From CBDDKZ01 sp965230415 (lineage in GTDB: Bacteria > Bacteroidota > Bacteroidia > Cytophagales > JAAEPT01): 64,000 bases of DNA. The position numbers were made by a program, and so were the translations under genes. The number at the start of each line of letters is the position of its first letter. Position 1 is the first letter of the stretch. Positions 38,901 through 46,210 of the stretch are shown in pieces. The notes beneath the pieces are model-generated. The model was not told the DNA's origin. It saw only the letters and a program-made list of their open reading frames with translations, and searched no databases. The DNA lies in the NCBI GenBank assembly GCA_965230415.1, contig CBDDKZ010000005.1, positions 2,170,001 through 2,234,000 of the forward strand, in the 5' to 3' direction.

Positions 38901-39105
38901 GAAGCGCTTTAATGGTGTTTCTGGCTGAATCCAGTTGTTCTGGTTTAAAATCCGGGTTTTTATGTTTGAGTGCTTCTAATTTTGAAGACACGGCCTCATT
39001 GATATCGCTTTCTACAGATCTTCCCGAGAACGTGAACGATAATTGGTAGAGGCTAAGTACAGTAATTATTATAGCCAGGGCTATAACTGCGCCTTTATTT
39101 TTCAT
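35923..39105 (-). CDS. secDF: Fused protein-export membrane protein SecDF
   Basis: This is a 1,060-residue single-chain SecD-SecF, the usual form in Bacteroidota. The SecD half has TM1, the GLDLQGGMHITVVVD motif and a large periplasmic P1 region interrupted by an acidic low-complexity linker (~285-350). It ends in five TM helices with GMSIDANVLIFERIREE. The SecF half starts near residue 745 with GLNLGVAFKGGRSYVIRF and has its own six TM segments (TIVGYSINDTVVVFDRVRE). It uses the proton gradient to pull exported proteins through SecYEG, feeding the many secreted proteins in this window. Confidence 0.97.
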   Translation of the reverse strand: MKNKGAVIALAIIITVLSLYQLSFTFSGRSVESDINEAVSSKLEALKHKNPDFKPEQLDSARNTIKALHEDSIRDLEIAWDGSTYDQVKEKELNLGLDLQGGMHITVVVDPAGMINTLAGRNSQKPIFKQAMEQAGKEISQSDLRLPDLFYQKFLDLNNGQKDKLNEYFLSTNNANWVSASTTDEEILKHINQELDDAIDRSIIVLRSRIDKFGATQPVINPVKATGRIEIELPGVDDKERIRRTITETAHLEFRDLAEPQQSFQLYQQIVQQFIKFEEARRGEDVEEGEKPSDANPGLFDGSEASSETLSSADSPEGDTNAVAANDSAKSEEGDELFADGTGAEEVDSAAQAQENQNKFAVVSEYLRPIQYANGQFDQYRFQSNIKYRQRIDAYMNSPEIKAILPPDVTFMWGTVDEEEEDPAKKQYVYTYFIKKGPNVSPILDGNVVVNAGIQSDPTHGEYVVTMAFNPDGTNVWARITEEYANANNKPIAIVLDDRVMSAPSVNQKIAGGRSQISGGWKDPRGPLDLANILKAGKLEVPLHIEQMIEVGPSLGQAAIDRGLMSLVVGLILVVLFMIMYYSKGGIISDIALLFNIFFILGILSTPAIGAALTLPGMAGIVLTIGMSIDANVLIFERIREEIKLGKSIDIAIKNGYDKAFWTIFDANATTLVTATILYSMGTGLIKGFAVTLMIGIACSFFSAVYITRLIIEFMARKNQAATKISFETGFSKKLFQNLNFNFIQNRKKAYLTSGAIIIVGVILMATQGLNLGVAFKGGRSYVIRFDEAVVPNEVKQNILPLLGESGAEVKKFDSDKQVAITTSFMIDDKSEEASKTVEATISKGLEKYANLNPDFVQSIIVEPSIAKDIKDASLKSIIVALICIFAYIIIRFRRWQFGTGALFALFHDVLIVLSIFAICRAIGFSFEIDEVFIAAILTIVGYSINDTVVVFDRVREYLRDNPRQALAETLNKSLNSTLSRTLMTSITTLLVVIVLLFAGGEALRGFSFALLIGVLVGTYSSVFIATPIVLDATNKGKQLSDKKAAQKKEETPAEAQPVA

Positions 39106-39188
39106 TTTTAATTAAGAATTATAATGTTTATTAAATAAGATTTGTTGATTATTCGAGTGGTTTGATGTCAATGCAGACATCAGAAAAG

Positions 39189-39536
39189 CTAGGGGGCGTG
39201 TATGCAAATACTAGACGTAAAGAGGTTTACGTAGTATGAAATAAGTGCAGTACATTGTTGTACAACAGGACTTGCAGGTACCTGCTTAGGGATTTCTATG
39301 TTTTGTAAGAGGAACCAGTCCTTGTTTAAAGAAGGTGTTTGCGCATGAACAGAAGCAATATCCTGAATGGCAGAAACCGATTCCTGACCCTTTTTTTGCT
39401 CTTTTTTGCCCTCTTTTTGTTCTTGCTTAACCGGAGGCTCGTGCAATTTCACAGCATAAGCCGTAGTGCTGTATAATACAACACATGTCAAAAAGAAGAG
39501 CGAAAGCAGACGATATGTTTTTACTTTGCGATGCAT
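39189..39536 (-). CDS. Small hypothetical exported protein
   Basis: This is a 115-residue protein with a signal peptide (LLSLFFLTCVVLYSTTAYA). A charged Gln/Glu/Lys stretch (QEQKEGKKEQKKGQ) and a short hydrophobic end follow. No known family. It lies 83 bp upstream of secDF on the same strand. Confidence 0.55.
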   Translation of the reverse strand: MHRKVKTYRLLSLFFLTCVVLYSTTAYAVKLHEPPVKQEQKEGKKEQKKGQESVSAIQDIASVHAQTPSLNKDWFLLQNIEIPKQVPASPVVQQCTALISYYVNLFTSSICIHAP

Positions 39537-39690
39537 ATCACGGGCGGCAAAGCTACAAACTTATTCACAAAACTGAAAAATGTTTGCATTGATTTTTGAA
39601 TAAAACCCTTGGTATTCACTGGAAGTCTGACCTTTTTAGGTCAAAAAAGCTACTTGTATTAAGCTAAATGCTAATAAAGGTACCGTTCAA

Positions 39691-40383
39691 TTAATTATTA
39701 ATCTGAATAAATTTGTCTACGTCGTACGTCTTACCCAAAAGAATGATAATATCTGTTTCCAGCAGTACCGTATCCCCCTTCGGAACCCCAATTATGTGTT
39801 CAACAGGGACCATTTCTTCATTTTTCTTTTCATGAAAGGTTCTTTTTATGGTAATAAGGTTCAGATTGTAGCGCTCTCGCAGGTTTATTTCATTCACACT
39901 TTTATTAGCCACTTTTTTGGGAGTATGAATTTCTATGATTTCGTAATCATCGGGTAAAGGTAAAAAAGCTTTCACATCGGGGTGAATGAGCATTTCAGCG
40001 ACGGTCTTCCCAATTTCACGATCCGGCTCAAATATCTCCTTGAGGCCGACTTTTTCCAGAATCATACGTTGGTGTTTGTTGGAAGCTCGTGCCAAGATAC
40101 GTTTTACCCCCATTTCCATCAGCAAAGTACAGGTAAGCAGCAGTCCCTCGAAGTTATGGCCAATTGCCACTACAACGGCGTCCAGATCATGAACGTTTTG
40201 AGCCTGGAGCGCTTTGACATCCGTGGAGTCCATTCCCACGGCGTGAGCAACTTCTTCTTTGATGTTGTTAACTTTATCGAGGTCATTGTCAATAGCAATA
40301 ACTTCCGCACCGCGCTCCGCCAGGTTTTTAGCAATACCCGTACCTATAAGCCCCAAACCAATTACCGCAAATTTATCGTTCAT
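39691..40383 (-). CDS. TrkA/KtrA-like potassium channel regulatory protein
   Basis: This 230-residue cytoplasmic protein consists of an RCK_N Rossmann domain (~1-130; GLGLIGTG with Gly9, 11, 14; EVIAIDND) and an RCK_C domain (~145-228). It binds NAD(H) or ATP and gates a Trk/Ktr potassium uptake channel. The membrane subunit is not adjacent in this window (the upstream neighbour is rdgB), so a distant partner gene is expected. Confidence 0.92.
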   Translation of the reverse strand: MNDKFAVIGLGLIGTGIAKNLAERGAEVIAIDNDLDKVNNIKEEVAHAVGMDSTDVKALQAQNVHDLDAVVVAIGHNFEGLLLTCTLLMEMGVKRILARASNKHQRMILEKVGLKEIFEPDREIGKTVAEMLIHPDVKAFLPLPDDYEIIEIHTPKKVANKSVNEINLRERYNLNLITIKRTFHEKKNEEMVPVEHIIGVPKGDTVLLETDIIILLGKTYDVDKFIQINN

Positions 40384-40451
40384 GTTGCAAGATTTATATC
40401 ATCAAAAATACGTGTCGACATTTAATAATGCAAAAAGTACGTGGGCACTAT

Positions 40452-41024
40452 TTAATTAAGTAGGAAATCTACCAACTTTTGTACGGCCAAACCTCTATGA
40501 CTGATCGCGTTTTTGTCTTCCATGGTCATTTCTGCAAATGTGACATTATAACCTTCCGGCTCAAATATGGGGTCGTACCCAAAACCCTCGGCACCACTTA
40601 ATTCGGTGCGTATGGTACCGTTTACAGCTCCCTCAAACTGGAACGTTTCCCCCTGACGAATAAGCGTGATAACCGTGCGGAATTTTGCTTTTCTGTTTTT
40701 GATCCCAGCCATTTTTTGGAGTAATAACTTCATGTTGTCCCGGGCGTCACATTTGGGGCCTGCATACCGGGCAGAATAGACGCCGGGTTCGCCATTCAAT
40801 GCTTCTACTTCAAGGCCCGTGTCGTCTGCAAAACAGGCCACATGGTAATTATTATAAATATAGTCGGCTTTTTCTTTGGAATTGCCTTCCAGTGTGTCCT
40901 GGTTTTCTGGCAGTTCGTCATAGCAAGCGATAGATTTTAAATCAACTATTTCATGAATGTTGCCTACTGCCTTTTTAATTTCAGCTAGCTTATTGGGATT
41001 GTTTGTGGCAAAACAGAGTTTCAT
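40452..41024 (-). CDS. rdgB: Non-canonical purine NTP pyrophosphatase (RdgB/HAM1)
   Basis: This is a 190-residue member of the Ham1 family, which hydrolyses ITP, dITP and XTP to monophosphates and keeps deaminated purines out of nucleic acids. Hallmarks are ATNNPNKLAEI (substrate loop), CFADDTGLEV (catalytic acidic residues), NGEPGVYSARYAG, GFGYDPIFEP and the closing KNAISHRGLA. It starts at an ATG at 41024 and is divergent from rpsP. Confidence 0.96.
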   Translation of the reverse strand: MKLCFATNNPNKLAEIKKAVGNIHEIVDLKSIACYDELPENQDTLEGNSKEKADYIYNNYHVACFADDTGLEVEALNGEPGVYSARYAGPKCDARDNMKLLLQKMAGIKNRKAKFRTVITLIRQGETFQFEGAVNGTIRTELSGAEGFGYDPIFEPEGYNVTFAEMTMEDKNAISHRGLAVQKLVDFLLN

Positions 41025-41100
41025 ACTAAATTAATGGTTTATAAGTAGCAAGTTAGCACTAGTTTTTGATCATACATATATTTATTCCAAAATGCTGTTC

Positions 41101-41131
41101 TTGGATATTATTATTAAGTATGTTATCTTTG
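41101..41131 (+). promoter_or_regulatory. rpsP operon promoter
   Basis: TTG (41101-41103), a 20-bp spacer and TATCTTTG (41124-41131) match the Bacteroidota housekeeping promoter. The following CAGTCC also follows the rplS promoter at 43316. Confidence 0.75.
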
Positions 41132-41182
41132 CAGTCCAAAAAAATCAGCGGACGTGATCCGTAATTAAATAAAGCTTAATTA

Positions 41183-41881
41183 ATGGCAACTAAAATTAGA
41201 TTAGCAAGGGGCGGAAAAAAAAGAAAGCCTATCTACCGAATTGTAGTGGCAGATGCCCGAGCACCACGTGATGGTCGCTATATTGAAAAAATAGGAGTAT
41301 TCAATCCTAATACACAGCCAGAGACAATTGTTCTTGACGATGACAAGGCGTTTGACTGGGTGATGAAAGGTGCACAACCTACCGATACGGTACGTACAAT
41401 CCTTTCCAGACAAGGAATAATGCTTCGCAAACACTTACAAGTAGGTGTAAATAAAGGAGCAATTACACAAGAAGAAGCCGACAAACGCTATGAGGCTTGG
41501 TTGAACGAAAAAGCACAAAAATCTGATGCAATAGCAGCAAAAGTAGCTAAAGCACAGGAAGAAAAAGCTCAACAAGAAGCGGAAGAACGTGCTAAGATCA
41601 AGGCGGAATTAGATGCTGCCGCTGCTGCCGCAATCGTAGAAGTGGAAGAAGCTGCTGTTGAGACAGAAACGTCTGAAGAAGGTGAAGCTGAAGGAGAAGA
41701 AGGAGTAGCTGTAGAAGCAAGTGCAGAGGCTGCTGAAGAAACCCCTGCTGCTGAAGCAGAGGAGGCGCCGGCGGCGGAGGCCCCAGCGGAAGAAGCTCCT
41801 GTAGCTGAAGCACAAGAGGCACCAAAGGAAGAAACTCCTGCTGAAGAAGCTCCAGCTAAAGAAGAAAAAACAGAAGAATAA
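41183..41881 (+). CDS. rpsP: 30S ribosomal protein S16 with long acidic C-terminal extension
   Basis: The protein is 232 residues. Residues ~1-85 are the conserved S16 core (KIRLARGGKKRKPIYRIVVAD, RDGRYIEKIGVFNP). Beyond residue ~105 lies a charged helix and then a low-complexity Glu/Ala/Pro tail with repeated EEAPA/AEAP units. Such extensions are common in Bacteroidota S16, and their role is unknown. It heads a ribosome and tRNA modification operon with rimM 6 bp downstream. Confidence 0.97.
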   Translation: MATKIRLARGGKKRKPIYRIVVADARAPRDGRYIEKIGVFNPNTQPETIVLDDDKAFDWVMKGAQPTDTVRTILSRQGIMLRKHLQVGVNKGAITQEEADKRYEAWLNEKAQKSDAIAAKVAKAQEEKAQQEAEERAKIKAELDAAAAAAIVEVEEAAVETETSEEGEAEGEEGVAVEASAEAAEETPAAEAEEAPAAEAPAEEAPVAEAQEAPKEETPAEEAPAKEEKTEE

Positions 41882-41887
41882 AGTTCA

Positions 41888-42418
41888 ATGAATAGGGAAT
41901 CCTGTTTCGAACTGGGATATACCCTTAAACCTCATGGACTAAAGGGAGATATCGAAGTAAAACTCGATGTTGATTATCCCGAGGCATATATAGAATTGGA
42001 ATCAGTTTTCGTTGAACAGAACGGAAGGCTGGTTCCTTTTTTTATTGAAGACCTTCAACTTAAACCTAATGGAAAGGCACGTGTGAAATTTGAAGAGGTC
42101 GATACATTTGAAGATGCGGAAAAATTGAAATCTTGTCCGCTTTTCCTGCCTCTTGAGTTATTACCTGCTTTGGATGAAGGGCAGTTTTATTTTCATGAGG
42201 TTGTTGGTTATGAGGTTTTAGATACTATCCAAGGAAGTGTTGGAACGATTTCTGGTTTTGTAGACGGGAATGCCTATCCCATTATGTTATTGGATCATAA
42301 AGGAAAAGAAATTTTGGTGCCTGTAACTAATGAAATCGTTAATACGGCCAATCACGAAGCGAAAACTTTGGAAGTAACTTTGCCCGAGGGATTGATAGAT
42401 GTATATTTGTCAGAATGA
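41888..42418 (+). CDS. rimM: 16S rRNA processing protein RimM
   Basis: This is a 176-residue protein. An N-terminal beta barrel (LGYTLKPHGLKGDIEVKL) and a C-terminal PRC-like barrel (YFHEVVGYEVLD...GTISGFVDGNAYPIMLL) give the standard RimM layout. It binds S19 and assists 30S head maturation. Its stop overlaps the next small start codon (ATGA). Confidence 0.95.
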   Translation: MNRESCFELGYTLKPHGLKGDIEVKLDVDYPEAYIELESVFVEQNGRLVPFFIEDLQLKPNGKARVKFEEVDTFEDAEKLKSCPLFLPLELLPALDEGQFYFHEVVGYEVLDTIQGSVGTISGFVDGNAYPIMLLDHKGKEILVPVTNEIVNTANHEAKTLEVTLPEGLIDVYLSE

Positions 42419-42549
42419 AACAAAAGACAGCAGTTATAATTGCTTTTTCTATTTTTGTGGTACTTTTCATTATTGGTATTTCGATGAAAATGATGAATAA
42501 GTCCAAGAAAGAGAAGGATGCCACCAAACAAACCGAGCATTCAAATTAA
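42415..42549 (+). CDS. 44-residue single-pass membrane peptide
   Basis: The ATG at 42415 overlaps the rimM stop (ATGA). The product begins MKQKTAVIIAFSIFVVLFII, followed by a basic/acidic tail (MNKSKKEKDATKQTEHSN). One transmembrane helix is followed by a charged, probably cytoplasmic end. The coupling to rimM and the 22-bp gap to trmD argue that it is a real gene despite its size. Function unknown. Confidence 0.6.
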   Translation: MKQKTAVIIAFSIFVVLFIIGISMKMMNKSKKEKDATKQTEHSN

Positions 42550-42571
42550 TTATTTATTTTAAACCTTCAAT

Positions 42572-43252
42572 ATGCGCATAGATGTAATTACATGCGTACC
42601 AGGGTTGTTGGATAGCCCCTTCGCGCATTCCATTCTTAAAAGAGCTCAGGATAAGGGGCTTGTGCAGCTGGAGGTACATGACCTGCGAGACTATGCCATT
42701 AATAAGCAAGGGCAAATAGACGACTATGCATTTGGTGGTGGTGCGGGCATGGTGCTCATGATTGAGCCCATAGATAAGTGCATCTCGGCACTAAAAAGTG
42801 AGCGAGCGTACGATATGGTTATTTATATGTCTCCGGATGGGGAGCTGTTAAATCAGTCAATGGCCAATCAAATCTCGCTTAAAGGTAATATTATAATACT
42901 TTGTGGTCATTATAAAGGAGTAGATGAACGTGTAAGAGCACATTATATTACACACGAAATAAGTATTGGCGATTATGTGTTGTCAGGAGGTGAACTCGGA
43001 GCTGCTATACTGGTAGATGCAGTGGTTAGACTTATTCCCGGGGTTCTTTCTGATGAAACATCAGCCTTATCCGATTCCTTCCAGGATAAAATGCTGGCAC
43101 CACCCATATATACCAGACCAGCAAGTTATAATGGCTGGAAGGTACCTGAAATTCTACTTTCAGGCCATCAAAGAAAGATTGATGAGTGGCGTGAAGAACG
43201 TGCTATTGAACGCACAAAGGCAAAAAGACCAGGCTTGCTTGATGAGGATTAG
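42572..43252 (+). CDS. trmD: tRNA (guanine37-N1)-methyltransferase TrmD
   Basis: This is a 226-residue SPOUT-class enzyme that uses SAM to make m1G37 and prevent frameshifting. The knot region is visible: DYAFGGGAGMVLMIEP, ILCGHYKGVDERV and EISIGDYVLSGGELGAAILVDAVVRLIPGVL. The C-terminal helical domain contains YTRPASYNGWKVPEILLSGHQRKI. Usual length and usual position between rimM and rplS. Confidence 0.97.
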   Translation: MRIDVITCVPGLLDSPFAHSILKRAQDKGLVQLEVHDLRDYAINKQGQIDDYAFGGGAGMVLMIEPIDKCISALKSERAYDMVIYMSPDGELLNQSMANQISLKGNIIILCGHYKGVDERVRAHYITHEISIGDYVLSGGELGAAILVDAVVRLIPGVLSDETSALSDSFQDKMLAPPIYTRPASYNGWKVPEILLSGHQRKIDEWREERAIERTKAKRPGLLDED

Positions 43253-43315
43253 GCAGGTTCTAGGAAAAAAAATATTTTTTTTAACAAAACGAAGTGTGAA
43301 TAACTATTTAATTCG

Positions 43316-43323
43316 TATATTTG
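43316..43323 (+). promoter_or_regulatory. rplS promoter element
   Basis: TATATTTG matches TAnnTTTG, 27 bp before the rplS ATG. The stretch TATATTTGCAGTCC differs by one base from TATCTTTGCAGTCC before rpsP. No clear -33 element. Confidence 0.6.
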
Positions 43324-43350
43324 CAGTCCGTTTTTCTGGGAGGTATAGCC

Positions 43351-43713
43351 ATGAATAAAGAAATATTAGATATCGTATCAGCAGAATTCAAAGCAAGAAA
43401 AGCCGAGTTACCTGATTTTGGTGCAGGCGACACTTTGAATGTGCATGTAAAAATTAAAGAGGGGAACAAGGAACGTGTTCAGCAGTTTCAAGGGATTGTG
43501 ATTCAGAGAAGAAACTCAAATACGGCCGGTGAAACATTTACTATTAGAAAGAACTCTGGTGGTATCTTTGTTGAGCGTATTTTCCCTGTTGCATCTCCTT
43601 CTATAGAAAAGATAGAAGTTTTGAGAAGAGGTAAAGTAAGAAGAGCGCGTTTGTTTTATTTACGTGATGCCATCGGTAAGGCAGCGAAAGTTAAAGAAAA
43701 GCGTGTACAATAA
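43351..43713 (+). CDS. rplS: 50S ribosomal protein L19
   Basis: The protein is 120 residues from the ATG at 43351. This start is preferred over an upstream in-frame start at 43321 because of the GGGAGG ribosome-binding site at about 43338 and the normal L19 length. Core features are GDTLNVHVKIKEGNKERVQQ, FQGIVIQRRN, FTIRKNSGGIFVERIFP and RRGKVRRARLFYLRD. It lies at the 30S-50S interface. Confidence 0.96.
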   Translation: MNKEILDIVSAEFKARKAELPDFGAGDTLNVHVKIKEGNKERVQQFQGIVIQRRNSNTAGETFTIRKNSGGIFVERIFPVASPSIEKIEVLRRGKVRRARLFYLRDAIGKAAKVKEKRVQ

Positions 43714-43735
43714 GCTCTTATAGAGAAAAGAATTT

Positions 43736-43764
43736 AAAAGCCGGCGTACACGCCGGCTTTTTTT
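43736..43764 (+). terminator. Terminator after rplS
   Basis: AAAGCCGGCG-TACA-CGCCGGCTTT followed by a T-run, just upstream of dapF. Confidence 0.93.
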
Positions 43765-43770
43765 GTTTAT

Positions 43771-44544
43771 ATGGAATTAACATTTTATAAATACCAGGGT
43801 ACCGGTAACGATTTTGTAGTCATTGACGATCGCAATGAAGCTTTTGATCGCAATGATCACCAATTAGTAGCGCATTTGTGTAGCCGTAAATTTGGCATAG
43901 GTGGCGACGGATTGATGTTACTACGGAATCATTCGGAATATGATTTCGAAATGATTTATTACAATGCCGACGGTTTTGAAGGATCGATGTGCGGTAATGG
44001 CGGACGTTGTCTGGTACAGTTTGCTTATGATTTAAATGTGATAGGTGATTCCACTACTTTTATTGCTACGGATGGACCGCACGAAGCTCAACTAAAAGAT
44101 GGTCGCGTACACCTAAAAATGATCGATGTACCCGATTACGAAATTAATGAAGGACACTTTTTTATGGATACCGGGTCACCGCATTACATCGAATTTAGAT
44201 CAGGCTTGGATGAAATGAATGTCTACGAAGCAGGGCGAGAAATCAGATATAACAGTCGTTTTAAAGCAGCAGGTACCAATGTTAATTTTGTAGAAAAGAT
44301 AAGTGAGAGTCATTTGAAAATACGTACCTACGAACGTGGAGTAGAAGACGAAACACTCTCATGTGGCACGGGCGCTACTGCATGTGCAATAGCGGCACAT
44401 TTAGACGGCATGAAGGCGCCAATTACTGTAGATGTTCTCGGCGGAAGGTTGGCGATTGATTTTACCAAAAATGGTAAGGGATATGAAGATGTCTATTTGA
44501 TTGGCCCGGCAAAGCGCGTATTTCAGGGAAAAATAGATATCTAA
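43771..44544 (+). CDS. dapF: Diaminopimelate epimerase
   Basis: This 257-residue enzyme converts LL- to meso-diaminopimelate for lysine and peptidoglycan. The paired active-site cysteines are Cys74 in SMCGNGGRC and Cys198 in LSCGTGATAC. FYKYQGTGNDFVVID at the N-terminus is the family signature. The ATG lies only a few bases after the rplS terminator, so its ribosome-binding region overlaps the T-tract. The tandem IS elements begin 11 bp after its stop. Confidence 0.97.
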   Translation: MELTFYKYQGTGNDFVVIDDRNEAFDRNDHQLVAHLCSRKFGIGGDGLMLLRNHSEYDFEMIYYNADGFEGSMCGNGGRCLVQFAYDLNVIGDSTTFIATDGPHEAQLKDGRVHLKMIDVPDYEINEGHFFMDTGSPHYIEFRSGLDEMNVYEAGREIRYNSRFKAAGTNVNFVEKISESHLKIRTYERGVEDETLSCGTGATACAIAAHLDGMKAPITVDVLGGRLAIDFTKNGKGYEDVYLIGPAKRVFQGKIDI

Positions 44545-44581
44545 TCCATTCTACACTGACTAACTCCCTTATCAATTTACT

Positions 44582-45949
44582 TTAACAAGTAGTTAAAGGG
44601 GGATTGTCTTCTATTTGAACCATATCTATGGTTATGCTGTAGTTTTTCATCTGATTCTTTATTCTTTTGATGACCGAATTTCTTTGTTTGTCTTCATCGA
44701 CATGAAGTTTTATTCTGTTATAGGGCACTCCTTTTGTTACCATATTCCATATGATTACTGCCAGTTTTCTAGCCGTTGCACTAATGGCTGCGGCTCTGCC
44801 TTTTCTGAATGATATTTTGGCAAAAAAATCTTTGAGCGGTGTAGACTTCTTTTGATTTCCTATCACATTAGCAGCATTGCGTAGAGCTATTTTTACTCGA
44901 TTACTTCCTTTAGGAATACGACTGGAAAGTAATTTGCCTCCACTGACTTTGTTGTTAGGAGCCAGCCTAAGCCAGCTTGTAAACTGCTTGGCTGTTTCAA
45001 ACTTACTGATCCCCTCTATCCCCAATTCACTCATCAATGTTAACAGGGTTGCCGTACTAACACCTTCTATTTGAGAGAGGTCTACTCCTTCAAACATTTG
45101 ATACGATAAGTTTTGAATATGTAGGTTTTTGGGATCGTTTTTATTGTGTTTACGCTTACCCTTTGGGGGAAGGTGTTGTTTTTTATTTTCATCATCAACT
45201 ATGATGTAATCAAGTTGCTCTCCAATTTCAAGATCACATTGTTTAATCTTGTCTTGATAAAAATCGTAGGTATCCAACTCTTGCTTAAGGGTAAACAGAT
45301 AATCTTTTCTTCCATTTCCTTTCAATGCTTTGGCTATTTCTTCTTCACTTTTCTTGCATCTTTTATCTCTGAATGAAGCTAGTTTTTTCCCATCTGTTTC
45401 TCCTTGACAAATAGCTCGGATAATTTTCATGCCTGTAGCACCACAAATGTCTCGAACCACTACATCAAGACGCAAATTGAGTAGACGCAGGTACTTTTGC
45501 ATTTTATTACTACTACGGGCAGCGGACTTAATTAATGTATCTCGATGGCGACAATAGGTACGAAGAACTTCCGTTTTTTCTTCAGGTAAAAAGCTATGAT
45601 TGAGAAGCCCCAGCATATGTAATTTCTGTATCCATTGACAGTCTTGTATGTCTGTTTTTCTACCTTTTATATGCTTGGTGAATTTACCATTACATAAACA
45701 GGTTTCAAATCCTGAGGCATCTAAGAGACTGTATAGATTCTGCCAATAACTACCTGTGCTTTCTAATGCCACCGTTCGTATCTGATGAGACTTAAGAAAG
45801 GAAACCAAATCCTCTAAGTCTTGATGATAAACCCCAAATTCTTTCACCTGATCAGCCCCTTGACCTACCGCTACCCAATGAGAACGACTCCCCACATCAA
45901 TGCCCGCTGCATGAGGATGAACTACTTGCATCTCTACTGTATTACTCAT
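44582..45949 (-). CDS. IS110-family DEDD transposase (copy 1)
   Basis: This 455-residue recombinase has an N-terminal RuvC-like DEDD domain (Asp18 in AGIDVGSRSHW, Glu63 in ALESTGSYWQNLY, Asp100 and Asp103 in KTDIQDCQW). The C-terminal Transposase_20 domain (IEGVSTATLLTLMSELG; catalytic-type Ser336 in NNKVSGGKL) follows. All expected catalytic residues are present, so it is probably active. It differs from copy 2 at residues 50 (Ser here, Phe there) and 233 (Asp here, Glu there). Confidence 0.95.
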   Translation of the reverse strand: MSNTVEMQVVHPHAAGIDVGSRSHWVAVGQGADQVKEFGVYHQDLEDLVSFLKSHQIRTVALESTGSYWQNLYSLLDASGFETCLCNGKFTKHIKGRKTDIQDCQWIQKLHMLGLLNHSFLPEEKTEVLRTYCRHRDTLIKSAARSSNKMQKYLRLLNLRLDVVVRDICGATGMKIIRAICQGETDGKKLASFRDKRCKKSEEEIAKALKGNGRKDYLFTLKQELDTYDFYQDKIKQCDLEIGEQLDYIIVDDENKKQHLPPKGKRKHNKNDPKNLHIQNLSYQMFEGVDLSQIEGVSTATLLTLMSELGIEGISKFETAKQFTSWLRLAPNNKVSGGKLLSSRIPKGSNRVKIALRNAANVIGNQKKSTPLKDFFAKISFRKGRAAAISATARKLAVIIWNMVTKGVPYNRIKLHVDEDKQRNSVIKRIKNQMKNYSITIDMVQIEDNPPLTTC

Positions 45950-46184
45950 AACTATTTACTTTTAATGAAGATATCCTTTAAGAAGATGTGCTTTTGGCTA
46001 AAATTAAACTGAACGGGGTTCATTTGATGATAATGACCACCACTGTACTTATCGCAAACATCTCAACCTGAAAACCTTTGGTGCTCTAAGCAACATTTGA
46101 AAATCGGCCTTACTTAAAGGTCTTCGCTAATTTAACAATATCTAAGTTAGCTAGAGTACTCAGTAACGACATTACATGACGAAA
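45950..46184 (-). ncRNA. Left-end non-coding region of IS110 copy 1, expected bridge RNA locus
   Basis: These 235 bp lie between the element end and the transposase start. In IS110-group elements such as IS621 the corresponding region encodes a bridge RNA that pairs with target and donor DNA. That this element has one is family knowledge plus position; I did not fold it. The region is nearly identical in copy 2. Confidence 0.5.
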
Positions 46185-46210
46185 CTGACTAACTCCCTTA
46201 TCAATTTACT

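Larger units (their letters stand above)
44556..46184 (-). mobile_element. IS110-family insertion sequence, copy 1 of a tandem pair
   Basis: This is a 1,629-bp unit found twice in direct head-to-tail order with no bases between copies; the boundary is set by comparing the two copies (uncertain by one or two bases). No terminal inverted repeats are evident, as expected for IS110. The layout in transposase orientation is 235 bp of non-coding left end, a 1,368-bp gene and 26 bp of right end. The copies are almost identical, so the duplication is recent. Confidence 0.9.

Noticed and set aside
41598..41825. Minus-strand frames rich in Leu/Gln over the rpsP tail
   Set aside because: Antisense of the Glu/Ala/Pro-coding low-complexity tail.
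43017..43358. 113-codon plus-strand frame overlapping trmD and the rplS start
   Set aside because: Out-of-frame shadow of trmD.
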